21,485 nucleotides of DNA from RGIG464 sp045599585 (GTDB lineage: Bacteria; Myxococcota_A; Bradymonadia; UBA4248): positions 1 to 21,485 of the forward strand of contig JAZRWH010000178.1 of NCBI GenBank assembly GCA_045599585.1. The letters are read 5' to 3'. How positions within the stretch are numbered: position 1 is the stretch's first letter; every line of letters starts with the position of its first letter. Shown piece by piece: positions 11,974 to 21,483 of this stretch. The position numbers and the translations under genes were made by a program. The notes under the pieces are model-generated. The model was not told the DNA's origin. It saw only the letters and a list, made by a program, of their open reading frames with translations, and ran no database searches.

Positions 11974-14900
11974 ATGCGAAAATATTGGATGCTTGCAGCG
12001 ATGATAAGTTTCGCTGCACCGTGCATTGACGCGATCATTGAACCTTCCACAGCTCAAGCGCAAACCATAGCCGAAGCCGACGTGCTACGTGAACGATTTG
12101 ATAAAGCCATTACATCAGTCGATCTTAAAAAGGCCGAATCGATTCAACAGCTTCTTTATCTCGAACCTTTTGATGCCTATATCGATCCGAACGTAACGTA
12201 TGCCGCCTTTGCAACGATAGCCCAGAAGGCCACCGATCCAGCGCTCGCACGATATGCCGAATGGCGCATGACAAAAGCCAGCGAGCAGCTAGGAAAAAAG
12301 ACATCGACACTTCCGGGAGAAGTTTCGGGCTTCTTTGTATCATATCCTTACGAAAACGCTTCGCTCTGGGGATTTTCTCAACAGTTTGCTGCAGAAAAAG
12401 GCTTTGATACATCTAAACCTGCAGTTGATGCAACATTTGACGGTGTATGGCAAACGTATCGTTCAACGGGGCACGCAGGTCTTAATTTTCCGCAAGAAGC
12501 AGTTTATATCGACGAATTTGGTGTTGTATACATGGCAACGCGCATTTTTATCGAAGCCCCCAAACCCGTTCATGCGCGGCTCGAAATAGCGTCGTCCACA
12601 CCCGTCACAGCATGGGTTAATGGAACAGCGCAAGCCAATCAAAAAACGCTGAATGCCGAACGAGCACCACTTTTTGGCCCATCCTGGAACATCACGCTCA
12701 ACCCAGGCGAAAACACGCTTGTACTAAAGGTCGCTTCACTCGAAACGAAACCTTCGTTGCGTGTTTTTTTAACAGACGCCAAAGGCGCGCCACTCTCATT
12801 TAAAACCGACATTTCTAAACCGATCGTCAGCGATGCGCTAAAAGGCGTCCCAGAAGATCTCAAACCAGCATCTGATTCGCTTTATCAAACCTGGCTTCGT
12901 GACGAATCACTTTCACCTGCACTTCGCGCAAAACTCGCTAACAAGCTTCTGAACAACGACGAATCCGAAGCACTCCTGCGTGATCTGCTCATGCGCGATC
13001 TAGCAAAAACAGCGGCCTTGCCCGTTGCAGATATTTTGCTTGCTGTTTCAAGTCTTTCTGAAAACTGGATGAAACTTGAAATCTTGCGCGCTGCACTCAA
13101 ACAGTACCCTAAAGACCCGTGGATCAATTTTTCTTGGGCTTCCGCAGATTTCAATGCTGCATCGGGAGACAGTTCTCCGATTCGTTTTGTCGACATTTTA
13201 CCCAAACTCAAGAAACATCTCGAAGTCAACATTGATCCAATGCTTTCCTCTATTTTGAATGCCAACATTCAAATGGCAATGCGTCAGCAATTGAGTGCAC
13301 GCAGCATTTTGGACAACGTTTCAAAAGACACAAACAACGGCATTTGGCTTAGCACCTATCTCTCGACAGTTCGACCGCGCTACGAACGTGATCTTTACCT
13401 ACAACTCATGTCCAAGTTGTATAACATCGACAAAACTTCATCATTCTATCTGGTCGAATTGTGTGAAGCGCGTTTGATGGATGCCAAAGCATCACACAAC
13501 CCAACGGATATTGCTGAAGTACTCGTAACGATTCAAAACGATGTCGAGGAATATCTCAGTCGTCACCCCTACGACGACAACATGTGGGAGTTTTGGCTTA
13601 ATATCGTAGACGCTTACGCCCTCGATATTTTAGTGCAAAAAGGTGAAGATGTTTCGGCTTATCAATCTGTTGGTTGGAACATTGCTAGCGTCGACGTTTA
13701 TGAACGCTGGATCATGCTCAAACCGAATGATCCTGATCGTTGGGCTCGATATGCTGCATTTTCTACAACTATGGGCGATATCGAAAACAGTGAGACCGCA
13801 TATGCTATGGCTTCGGTACTTCGACCTCAAGATGATACACTCAAACAGAGAAGCCAGTACAAAACCTCCACAACAGAACCCAAAGATCGCTTCGAAACGC
13901 CTTACCTCGTAACAGATATACCTGGTAACCGAGACGCTTCGGCTGCAAGCCATGTTTCGTTGCTCGATCAACGCATCATGCGTATTATGCCCAATGGCCT
14001 GACTTCGACTTACAATCAACTTGTCTTTGAAGTCTTGGATGAAGCTGGCGTACGCGCTCTACGCGCCGTCCCCATCAATTACTCTCCGACAGACGAACAA
14101 ATTGAAATCGTCTCCGTTACGACAACGCACAAAGATGGTTCCGTCAAACGCATTTTTAAAACATCCGAGTACAACGTTGCCGATCCATCAATCCGAATGT
14201 ATTTCGATCAACGACAAATTGTCGTGGAAGTTCCAGATCTGAGCGTTGGAGATCGTGTTGATTTTCAATTCAGACGCACCGAAACACATCGTTCAGCATC
14301 TTCAATACCGTTTTTTGGAACCAATCTACAACTTCAGTCTTCTTTCAACAAACAATGGTCGCGCTATATCGTCATCGCACCCAAAGACCTCCCCGTTCAC
14401 TTCTACAAACACAATCCTGACCTTTCGGAATCAGCAACAAACGTAACCACCAAACAAACTGAAACCGAAACGATTACAATTTTCGAAGAAAAAGACGTTC
14501 CACGCATCCTGTTTGAAGAACATTCACCAGGTATCACTGAAATTGCACCTTTCCTTGTAATTTCATCATTTGACTCCTGGCAGCAAGTTGCCGACTGGTT
14601 TATTGAACTTGCAAAACCGCAATGGATTGCTGACGATGCCATTCGTGCTGAAGTTAAACGATTAACGCAAGGTGTAACAGACAGACGCGAAATCGTTCGC
14701 ATACTCTATAATTATGTATTGCAAGAAACGCGTTACGTTGCACTCGAATTTGGTATTCACGGCCACAAACCCTACCCTGTTCCACAAATTTTCCAACGTA
14801 AATTTGGCGATTGTAAAGACAAAGCCAGTCTGCTCAAAGTCATGCTTGAAACGGCTGGAATCGAAACAAAGTTTGTTTTGCTAAGGACGACACAAAACGG

Positions 14901-15762
14901 CGAAATTGATACCAAACTTCCTAGTCCGTATATGTTTGACCATGCCATTGCGTATGTACCTGAATTTGACCTTTTCCTAGATGGAACAGCAGAGTTTAAT
15001 GGCTCTGATGAATTACCGAGTGCTGATCAAGGAGCAATTGCGCTCATTGTCAGCGACGACGCAAGTTACACGCTGCGAAAAACGCCAGTTTCAAACCCCG
15101 AAGACAATGTTTCAATCAATGAAAAGACGTTTGATTTGACGCCGTTTAATGGGAGCATTGCATACCAAGGTCACATTCAATTTGCCGGTGATGATGCATC
15201 GTTCTACCGCTCAAGATATTCCAAGCAGGAAGGTCAGGCTGACGGCGAAAATACTCAAATTCAGCTTGCACGTCTTAAAGACGATATTAATAATCAAATC
15301 CCCGGATCAGATCTAATATCGGCAAATTTTGGTACCATCGATAATCGCGAAAAGAACGTCGATATTACGTACGAAGCCAAAGTTGACTTTAATGATATCG
15401 CTATACACGATGCAGAACAGACGAGCGTTTTACCACTGATGCGCTCTATGGCTGTTAAACGTTTTTATACCTCAGGTGCATCCCGCAAATTCCCGTTAGA
15501 ATTAGATTTGCCAACAACTTACGAAGCTGGAATCAAAGTCATTTTGCCGACCGATAAAAAAGCAGATCTGCCCGCCGAAACTGCTATTGAAAACGATTTC
15601 GGTTCATTCAGATTAACTTTTACACCTACAAACAATGGTTATGCTGTTCGCTCTATCATCAAATTCAAAAAAAGACGTATTCAGCCTCATGAATACTCCG
15701 CCTGGCAAGATTTTCTAAGTCATATTGATGTCGCGCTCAATACACGTATTACCATTCGCTAG
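11974..15762 (+). CDS. exported DUF3857/transglutaminase-like protein with intact Cys-His-Asp triad
   Basis: The 1262-residue product begins with a signal peptide (MRKYWMLAAM..., likely cut near AQAQ, about residue 30) and is probably periplasmic. GGAGAG precedes the ATG. Residues about 140-280 contain a jelly-roll-like region (VTAWVNGTA, then LNPGENTLVLKVAS). About 290-640 is helical and TPR-like. About 650-860 matches the DUF3857 pattern (VLDEAGVRALRAV, ...VEVPDLSVGDRVDFQF). About 905-1010 is a transglutaminase/papain-like core with C947 in FGDCKDKASLL, H990 in FDHAIAYV and D1003 in LDGTAEF. A C-terminal beta-rich domain follows from about 1048. DUF3857 proteins with such cores are known, but their substrates are mostly unknown; amide crosslinking or proteolysis are both possible. 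The next gene is a paralogue 36 bases downstream, so the two are probably cotranscribed and may work together. Confidence 0.9.
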   Translation: MRKYWMLAAMISFAAPCIDAIIEPSTAQAQTIAEADVLRERFDKAITSVDLKKAESIQQLLYLEPFDAYIDPNVTYAAFATIAQKATDPALARYAEWRMTKASEQLGKKTSTLPGEVSGFFVSYPYENASLWGFSQQFAAEKGFDTSKPAVDATFDGVWQTYRSTGHAGLNFPQEAVYIDEFGVVYMATRIFIEAPKPVHARLEIASSTPVTAWVNGTAQANQKTLNAERAPLFGPSWNITLNPGENTLVLKVASLETKPSLRVFLTDAKGAPLSFKTDISKPIVSDALKGVPEDLKPASDSLYQTWLRDESLSPALRAKLANKLLNNDESEALLRDLLMRDLAKTAALPVADILLAVSSLSENWMKLEILRAALKQYPKDPWINFSWASADFNAASGDSSPIRFVDILPKLKKHLEVNIDPMLSSILNANIQMAMRQQLSARSILDNVSKDTNNGIWLSTYLSTVRPRYERDLYLQLMSKLYNIDKTSSFYLVELCEARLMDAKASHNPTDIAEVLVTIQNDVEEYLSRHPYDDNMWEFWLNIVDAYALDILVQKGEDVSAYQSVGWNIASVDVYERWIMLKPNDPDRWARYAAFSTTMGDIENSETAYAMASVLRPQDDTLKQRSQYKTSTTEPKDRFETPYLVTDIPGNRDASAASHVSLLDQRIMRIMPNGLTSTYNQLVFEVLDEAGVRALRAVPINYSPTDEQIEIVSVTTTHKDGSVKRIFKTSEYNVADPSIRMYFDQRQIVVEVPDLSVGDRVDFQFRRTETHRSASSIPFFGTNLQLQSSFNKQWSRYIVIAPKDLPVHFYKHNPDLSESATNVTTKQTETETITIFEEKDVPRILFEEHSPGITEIAPFLVISSFDSWQQVADWFIELAKPQWIADDAIRAEVKRLTQGVTDRREIVRILYNYVLQETRYVALEFGIHGHKPYPVPQIFQRKFGDCKDKASLLKVMLETAGIETKFVLLRTTQNGEIDTKLPSPYMFDHAIAYVPEFDLFLDGTAEFNGSDELPSADQGAIALIVSDDASYTLRKTPVSNPEDNVSINEKTFDLTPFNGSIAYQGHIQFAGDDASFYRSRYSKQEGQADGENTQIQLARLKDDINNQIPGSDLISANFGTIDNREKNVDITYEAKVDFNDIAIHDAEQTSVLPLMRSMAVKRFYTSGASRKFPLELDLPTTYEAGIKVILPTDKKADLPAETAIENDFGSFRLTFTPTNNGYAVRSIIKFKKRRIQPHEYSAWQDFLSHIDVALNTRITIR

Positions 15763-15798
15763 AAAAACTATTAACAGTTACATACTGGGACACATAAA

Positions 15799-18700
15799 AT
15801 GAAGAAGATATTATTAGGAAGTCTCTTTGCTTTTTTAAGCATTACAGGCTGCGCAAATCAGCAGATCAAACACCCTACATGGTCAGCTCAATATTCAGCA
15901 GAAACTCAAACGACGCTCAATGCCTGGGTGCTTGGCGAACTCAATGATCAGAATCTCACGCTTGAAGATCTTGCGAATGATCCCGAAAAAACATTGATCG
16001 CTGCAGAAAGCGCTGCGCTCCGTTTTGAGAATAAACTTGCAATGGAACGCTATGTATATTTCATCCAGAATTGGCCAGATCACGCCCTGGTTTCGGCTGC
16101 TATCATTCGTTTGGAGCAAATCATCAGCGATTCTTACGAGTCAGTTCCATTTGATCAAATCTTAAATCTTGAAGTACCCCCAACGTTTGCAAGAGCACAT
16201 TTGGCTAAGTTACACCAACGCGTTGTACTCAATGCACGTGCACAAGCAGCCGCGATCAAAGGATCATCAGTATCTAAACCTTTGACGCAATTTTCATGGG
16301 TTGGTCCTTTTACCCCCTTTGCCATATCCGAAGCAGATGCCCCTATTCCGCCTGATCGTGATAAAGTACTTGCAAACAGTTACGTCACATCTGACACAAC
16401 GCTCAATGCCTTTAGCTATAAGACAAAAGACAGAACTCATTTAGGCGCCCCTCAACTTGGACTCTATGTCGGAGAAACGGGCATTGATCTCGCGCAGAAT
16501 ATGAATGTTCTGCTCATCACATCATCAAATAATGGCTATGCTGTTTTTGTCGATGGCCATGAAGTTACCCCCTACGAAACGCGTCAGCTTCATTGGAATG
16601 ATCTACACGCAGTAAGACTCAACCTTGCAGCTGGACATCACAATATTCGTGTTCGCCTAGCCAAATCGATCAACAACACAAACGAGCCCTTTAATATTTG
16701 GATTTCTCCTGAATCTAACGCATTAGAAAAGACTTCCCTTGCTTCACTTCTTTCGGGCATCAAAGAAAGTACGCCTGCCGAACAAACTGCAACCTCTCAA
16801 AAATTAGACGAAATTGTGCCTGCGTACAAGGCACTCAATGTTGACGATGTTGCGCCTGATGCCCTCGGATCATGGGGCTATAATGTAATGGCGATTTCTG
16901 CACACGACATGAAAAGTGCAGATGCAATGATCAAAGCGCGTCAGCGCATCGCATCAAATGACGTTCAAAACGTGCTTCAAAATGCACATCGTATGAACGA
17001 AGACAACGAATTTGATCCCTCAAACCGCGTTGATTCGGCAATTGCATCTCTAGAATCCGTCAATACATCAGCACCTAAACTGATTGCCCCCCGATTGGAA
17101 TTAGCGTCTTTGCTTCTAAAAAAGCACTACACGCAACAAGCATTTGACCTTGTCAGTGAATTTCAAAATGAACTGCCACAAAACGCAGATTCTGAGCTCT
17201 TCTTGTCTAAATTATATACAGCTAAAGAATGGCACGACGACGCACGAGATGCACTTAACCGAGCGTACGCGTTGCAGCCTAACTCGTGCACCCTTACATT
17301 CAAATACATTGAATCACAAAATCTAAAACATAATATGCCTGCTCGCGGAACACTTTCGTCTGCTATGCAACATTGTCCTAAAGTAGCCTCATTTTATGCA
17401 AGTGAAGGTCTAGGAGACAAAGTCATTCTGTCAGAACTCGAAAATCGTTACCCCGACAACATGACCTACAAGCTCCATCGTATTATCGAAGAAATACCTT
17501 CTGCACCAGATGCGTCGTTTGATGAACTCATTGCATTACTTGATCGAGCAAACAACGGTGCTCATGCGCTTCCTGGCATGGACCAGCTTTTACCGCTCAT
17601 TGACTCTTTTAAAGCATCTGGTCATGAAGACTACGCCGAAAAACTTGCGCTTAAGTTAGCTGATGTCATGCCCGGGGATGCCGAGCCTTACTTAATTTCT
17701 TGGTTTTTAACCAACCAAAAACCTTTCGAAAATCTGCGTAAAAACGGTCTTGAAGTTATTAAAAACTACGCCCAATCTGCGCCTGTTTCAGATGCATCAA
17801 GCATCATCGTACTTGATTACGCAGCAACGAGATTTTTTGAGAACGGTGCATCCGTCACTTTGACACATCAAATTACACGCGTCACAGACAAAGATGGTTT
17901 AAATGCTTCTGGTGAAATTTATATCCCTAAAAACGCTGCAGTTCTTAACTTACGAACAATCAAGCAGGACACATACGCCATTATCGAGCCCGAAACGATT
18001 GGATTTAAACAATCCGTAACAGCTCCAAATCTCAGTGTTGGCGACTATATCGATGTCGAATACGTAACTTTCCAGAAGCCTATGATTCCATCGTCTCCTG
18101 CGACCGCTTTAGATATGCGGTTCTACTATGGCATGCTTCAAACACCGCTTGTTCATTCTGAATTTGTTATTGAATATCCGTCGGCATGGCAAATGAATGC
18201 TATTCAACACAGTACCGCGAACTTTACGCTAGTTCCAAATTGTCAAACTAAAAATGACTATACGCGCTGCACAACGCTTCTTAAAGACATACCACCGTTT
18301 ATTCCTGAGCCTTCGCAAGTTCCTCTGGACGACGTGTTACCCAATATTCAATACTATTCGAATTACTCTTGGAACTTAATTCAACGTCGTTTAGCCAATT
18401 TGGTTGTTCAACGTACACGCATTACGCCTTACGTTGAAGATTATCTTAAATCTATGAACGTCCCAGACGGTACCATCCGAGAACGAGCAAATTACATTTA
18501 CAATTACGTGATCAAAGATATTGATGAAAGCGAGAATGATGATTACTTGGCAACAACTGCGACGAATACAGTTACACGCAAAAGTGGGTCGCGCATGCCA
18601 TTGCTTGTAGCGCTTTACAACGCAGCTGGCATCACAGCTAACGTTGCCTTGTTGCAAGGCATAACAGCTCCAGAAGATATGACGATTCCTAGCCAAGATT

Positions 18701-19521
18701 TTATGAATTACTATCTGCCGGCGATCGTTGTTGAAACAGAAACAGGGCCTGCCTATGTACAAACATTCGAAGATTCAGTTCCCTTCGATTATATACAGCC
18801 CGAAGTTCAAGGTAGAGATGTTATTTTAGCGCAACCTGATGCTCCGATAACAAAATCACGTACCGAAGATTTTTCTAAAATGGAATCGATTGTTAACATT
18901 ACATTCGACATGGATGACGTTGGTGGCGCAGTTGCAGCTGCATCCGAAACGCTCCAAAGTGATCGATCGATTATGATGCGTTACGTTGTTTCGCGCGCCA
19001 AAGATGATCCCGAGCAACTTAATCGAATTATTGAGAGAAGTTTAGCTCGAAGCTACGGACGTATTACACTCAACAACTTTGATTATGACAAACTCGATGC
19101 ACTCGATACCCCCTTTGAAATTCAATACAATTTTGAAGCAGGTAATTTCTCAAATGCATCCGAAAATACAATCAAAGTTAATAACAACATTTTTAGTTAT
19201 AATATTACAGCAAGCTATGCTCCGTATCCTGTAAGGAAAACGACTTTAGTGATCGGAAATGCAACTTCTGCGACACGAAATTTAACATTCAAAGCACCCT
19301 CTGGCTACCACTTTAATACGTCTTCCCTTACAGATGTCAGTCTTCATACTGATTTCGGCAATTTTACAAGGCAATACATCCTTACAGATGATGGTTTAAC
19401 GGTTCACGAAACGCTTGATCTACGGCCACAGAAAATTACCCCAGAAGACTACGCTCAATTCAGAGCATTTTGTAATGCAATTGACGTTGCACAGAGCAAT
19501 GCAATTCTCTTAGAAAAATAA
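15799..19521 (+). CDS. DUF3857/pseudo-transglutaminase lipoprotein, paralogue of the preceding gene
   Basis: The 1240-residue product starts MKKILLGSLFAFLSITGC; ITGC is a good lipobox with C18 as the lipidated residue. The architecture repeats that of the upstream gene: jelly-roll-like part (about 150-310, FVDGHEV, LAAGHHNIRVRLAK), TPR-like helices (about 390-640, LASLLLKKHYTQQAFDLVSEF), DUF3857-like part (about 670-870, PNLSVGDYIDVEYV), transglutaminase-like part (from about 892), and a C-terminal beta domain. The catalytic residues are gone. Where the sister has GDCKDK this protein reads KSGSRM (928-933), with no Cys nearby, and the His and Asp stretches become NYYLPAIVV and VQTFED. It is therefore likely a binding or scaffolding partner of the upstream protein, not an enzyme; this is inference. 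The ribosome binding site is weak (GGGA, 10 bases before the ATG). Confidence 0.88.
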   Translation: MKKILLGSLFAFLSITGCANQQIKHPTWSAQYSAETQTTLNAWVLGELNDQNLTLEDLANDPEKTLIAAESAALRFENKLAMERYVYFIQNWPDHALVSAAIIRLEQIISDSYESVPFDQILNLEVPPTFARAHLAKLHQRVVLNARAQAAAIKGSSVSKPLTQFSWVGPFTPFAISEADAPIPPDRDKVLANSYVTSDTTLNAFSYKTKDRTHLGAPQLGLYVGETGIDLAQNMNVLLITSSNNGYAVFVDGHEVTPYETRQLHWNDLHAVRLNLAAGHHNIRVRLAKSINNTNEPFNIWISPESNALEKTSLASLLSGIKESTPAEQTATSQKLDEIVPAYKALNVDDVAPDALGSWGYNVMAISAHDMKSADAMIKARQRIASNDVQNVLQNAHRMNEDNEFDPSNRVDSAIASLESVNTSAPKLIAPRLELASLLLKKHYTQQAFDLVSEFQNELPQNADSELFLSKLYTAKEWHDDARDALNRAYALQPNSCTLTFKYIESQNLKHNMPARGTLSSAMQHCPKVASFYASEGLGDKVILSELENRYPDNMTYKLHRIIEEIPSAPDASFDELIALLDRANNGAHALPGMDQLLPLIDSFKASGHEDYAEKLALKLADVMPGDAEPYLISWFLTNQKPFENLRKNGLEVIKNYAQSAPVSDASSIIVLDYAATRFFENGASVTLTHQITRVTDKDGLNASGEIYIPKNAAVLNLRTIKQDTYAIIEPETIGFKQSVTAPNLSVGDYIDVEYVTFQKPMIPSSPATALDMRFYYGMLQTPLVHSEFVIEYPSAWQMNAIQHSTANFTLVPNCQTKNDYTRCTTLLKDIPPFIPEPSQVPLDDVLPNIQYYSNYSWNLIQRRLANLVVQRTRITPYVEDYLKSMNVPDGTIRERANYIYNYVIKDIDESENDDYLATTATNTVTRKSGSRMPLLVALYNAAGITANVALLQGITAPEDMTIPSQDFMNYYLPAIVVETETGPAYVQTFEDSVPFDYIQPEVQGRDVILAQPDAPITKSRTEDFSKMESIVNITFDMDDVGGAVAAASETLQSDRSIMMRYVVSRAKDDPEQLNRIIERSLARSYGRITLNNFDYDKLDALDTPFEIQYNFEAGNFSNASENTIKVNNNIFSYNITASYAPYPVRKTTLVIGNATSATRNLTFKAPSGYHFNTSSLTDVSLHTDFGNFTRQYILTDDGLTVHETLDLRPQKITPEDYAQFRAFCNAIDVAQSNAILLEK

Positions 19522-19544
19522 TATAAAGTATTATCATTGAGTCC

Positions 19545-19575
19545 TACGCCGCAAGCCATAGGGTATAGCGGCGTA
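19545..19575. repeat. 8-bp inverted repeat after the paralogue operon
   Basis: TACGCCGC (19545-19552) pairs perfectly with GCGGCGTA (19568-19575) around a 15-base loop. It lies 23 bases after the stop at 19521 and has no T-run, so it may be a weak or factor-dependent end of transcription, or a stray repeat. Another short hairpin, ATGCTTT/AAAGCAT, lies at 19728-19747. Otherwise 19522-19813 shows nothing coding that I can support. Confidence 0.4.
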
Positions 19576-19746
19576 TCATCGAAATAAAATATCACAGGCC
19601 GTGCACGGTGTATCGTGTATTGAGACATATTGGATAGGAAACACCGCATAAAGTGCTTCGTAATAGAGTTTTTTAGCAAAAAACTGAGAAACACTAGAGC
19701 ATTTTTTTACGCAATAAATTAGTCAGTATGCTTTGCCCAGAAAGCA

Positions 19747-19776
19747 TTACACTATCCAAATAACAACTTATATAAA
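19747..19776 (+). promoter_or_regulatory. possible promoter for the radical SAM gene
   Basis: TTACAC (19747-19752) and TATAAA (19771-19776) are 18 bases apart in a very AT-rich stretch, and the start codon at 19814 is 38 bases downstream. This is a plausible sigma-70-type pair, judged by eye. Confidence 0.35.
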
Positions 19777-19813
19777 TTACAATTATTAATTCTAATCTTA
19801 ACTAAGGAGATTT

Positions 19814-21306
19814 ATGATTAAATATTATAGTGATTACAAAAAATATGCAGAACGACTATCCGAACAATTCAATATTCCTATCACTACTAAACTTACAGAG
19901 AATTCCATTTCGTTTACACCTTATGTTAACAATTCATGTAGTGCATGTTGCAGGTTTGTTCAGAGAATCTTCAGAGAAGCGGAAAAACTCAGTCCTTCGG
20001 TGATTTGTGTGATCATTACGATGAAAAACTTGTAAAAGCCATTCAGACATTAGGTAAACGCTCGATTTTTCTTTCTGTTTCTGGTAAAGAGCCTTGTGAA
20101 AGCCCTTTTCAGCTCCAACAAATTGCTCATGCTGTCGCTATATGTGAGCATAATAAAACTCAGTTCGTCGATCGTGTAATGTATACAAATCTATCCGGAT
20201 TTGTTCATAATTTTGACTTTCTCCTCCAAGTTATTCAACAGCTCAAACTAACGCGTATTGAATGTTCTCGGCATCATTATGAAGAAACAGCCAATCATAA
20301 TATAGTTCGTTTTAAAAGTGGTGTTGCAATCAAAGAAAATATAATTTTTAAGGACATCGTTTCACGACTCAGTACATATATACCAATTAAAATAGCTTGC
20401 GTTCTTCAAAAAACTGGCATCGATTCTGTAATCGAAGTAACGCGATTTCTCGATTTTGCGGCTAATCTTGGTGTCCATGAAGTTGTTTTTCGAGAACTTT
20501 CTGTATTCGGCGATTCTATAGATTCAGGAACAACTGCTGAATATATTATTTCTCATCGCGTTAAACTCATAGATATTCTCGATAATTTAGATGATGAATT
20601 ATTTACACTCTTTGAAATTATTCAAGGCTATTACTATTATTCATTCGCTTTTAGATACCGAACAATGACCGTTCGTTTCGAAATGTCTGATTATGAAGAA
20701 ATGTCAAAAAAACATTCCGGTGATCAGATCTATAAGCTTATTTTCAGCCCGGATGGAAGACTATGTCGTGATTGGGCTATGCAAAATGAAATCTCAGATT
20801 TATCCAGAGAAATTCAATGTGTTGAGGCAAAGTCGTTTCACTCCAGATGCGATGCAATGCTTAATATCGCAAGCCTGATCACGCATAATGCTGATGCGGT
20901 TTTAGGTGGTAGTTTGGGAATTTATTTAGTTTATCCACAAATTCTTGATCATTCACCTTCTGACGTCGATTTGTATGCATTCTATTCGATGGATAATCTG
21001 CGAAAGATCATACGCTTGTTGAAGAATGAACTGTTTAGAGTCTATTCATGGCAGGATGAAATTGATGAAGACTGCAATGAAAATCTGCTGAGAGGACGAT
21101 ACTATTTCCGGGCTAGAAAAGGCGATATCGTCGTCGATGTTACTTACGAAACAGTAGGCTTTAATTACGATCAGCTACGAGATTATATCAAAGACATTAA
21201 TAATGTGCGCGTTTATAATTGCGAAGGGCAGTTAAAAGCCATTGAACATGCAGATACCGACAGATTCAATCTGCGAATTGAAAAGTTAAGACATTGTCTT
21301 GAATAG
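19814..21306 (+). pseudogene. radical SAM-nucleotidyltransferase gene interrupted by a 1-base frameshift
   Basis: AAGGAG at 19804-19809 directly precedes the ATG at 19814, so translation should begin here. The first frame gives 48 good residues ending NNSCSACCRF (39-48) and then continues out of phase to a stop at 20035. At T19955-T19957 a shift of minus one, or one extra T, joins the 19945-21306 frame and yields NNSCSACCRF-CSENLQ. That recreates the radical SAM motif CxxxCxxC (C42, C46, C49). The joined protein would have 497 residues. The third cluster cysteine comes only from the second frame, so neither piece alone can hold the [4Fe-4S] cluster. The cause could be a recent mutation, an assembly error in a short T-run, or frameshifting by the ribosome. 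No classic slippery heptamer is present. I favour a mutation or sequence error, because everything downstream stays intact. Confidence 0.7.
19945..21306 (+). CDS. radical SAM core and C-terminal nucleotidyltransferase-like domain (downstream frame)
   Basis: Numbering is from the ATG at 19945, which has no ribosome binding site and is probably not a native start. Residues 5-250 complete a radical SAM barrel. SGKEP (46-50) takes the place of the GGEP motif that binds the SAM amino group, and CVLQKTGIDSVIEVTRFLDFA (152-172) and LGVHEVVFREL (175-185) are typical later strands. IFSPDGRLCRDW (266-277) resembles the stretch after the barrel in MoaA-like enzymes. Residues 312-453 look like a minimal nucleotidyltransferase. 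They have GGS (321-323), SDVDLY (339-344), which would supply two metal-binding Asp (D340, D342), a third Asp in GDIVVDV (D398), and a tail KAIEHADTDRFNL like the end of such domains. The combination suggests one protein that makes a radical-modified product and transfers a nucleotide or acts on one; this is inference. The coding sequence looks AT-richer than grpE-murE, which may hint at transfer. Confidence 0.75.
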   Translation: MLQVCSENLQRSGKTQSFGDLCDHYDEKLVKAIQTLGKRSIFLSVSGKEPCESPFQLQQIAHAVAICEHNKTQFVDRVMYTNLSGFVHNFDFLLQVIQQLKLTRIECSRHHYEETANHNIVRFKSGVAIKENIIFKDIVSRLSTYIPIKIACVLQKTGIDSVIEVTRFLDFAANLGVHEVVFRELSVFGDSIDSGTTAEYIISHRVKLIDILDNLDDELFTLFEIIQGYYYYSFAFRYRTMTVRFEMSDYEEMSKKHSGDQIYKLIFSPDGRLCRDWAMQNEISDLSREIQCVEAKSFHSRCDAMLNIASLITHNADAVLGGSLGIYLVYPQILDHSPSDVDLYAFYSMDNLRKIIRLLKNELFRVYSWQDEIDEDCNENLLRGRYYFRARKGDIVVDVTYETVGFNYDQLRDYIKDINNVRVYNCEGQLKAIEHADTDRFNLRIEKLRHCLE

Positions 21307-21467
21307 CGTTCTTTTCTGTCTTTACATAAATAATATTTTGCTTCACTGCTGTCCCACGAAGTTTTCATAGAATACTCTGATAACTCTACAGTAGCTTTGT
21401 TTTATCGATATATAGTCGTTTCTAAGCATGAAAAAGACTTAAGATTACTGTTAAATCGCCTGCGTCG

Positions 21468-21483
21468 CGAAGCCGAAGGCAAG
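21468..21483 (+). repeat. second copy of the 16-base string found at 15-30
   Basis: The bases CGAAGCCGAAGGCAAG match 15-30 exactly, and the preceding CCTGCGTCG resembles CCTGCCTGT before the first copy. The window ends before a matching right arm can be seen. The remaining bases after the last gene (21307-21467) hold nothing I can support. Confidence 0.6.

Noticed and set aside
19455..19694. 79-codon minus-strand frame overlapping the end of the pseudo-transglutaminase gene
   Set aside because: It overlaps the conserved C-terminus of a real gene, covers the 19545-19575 palindrome and lacks a convincing start.
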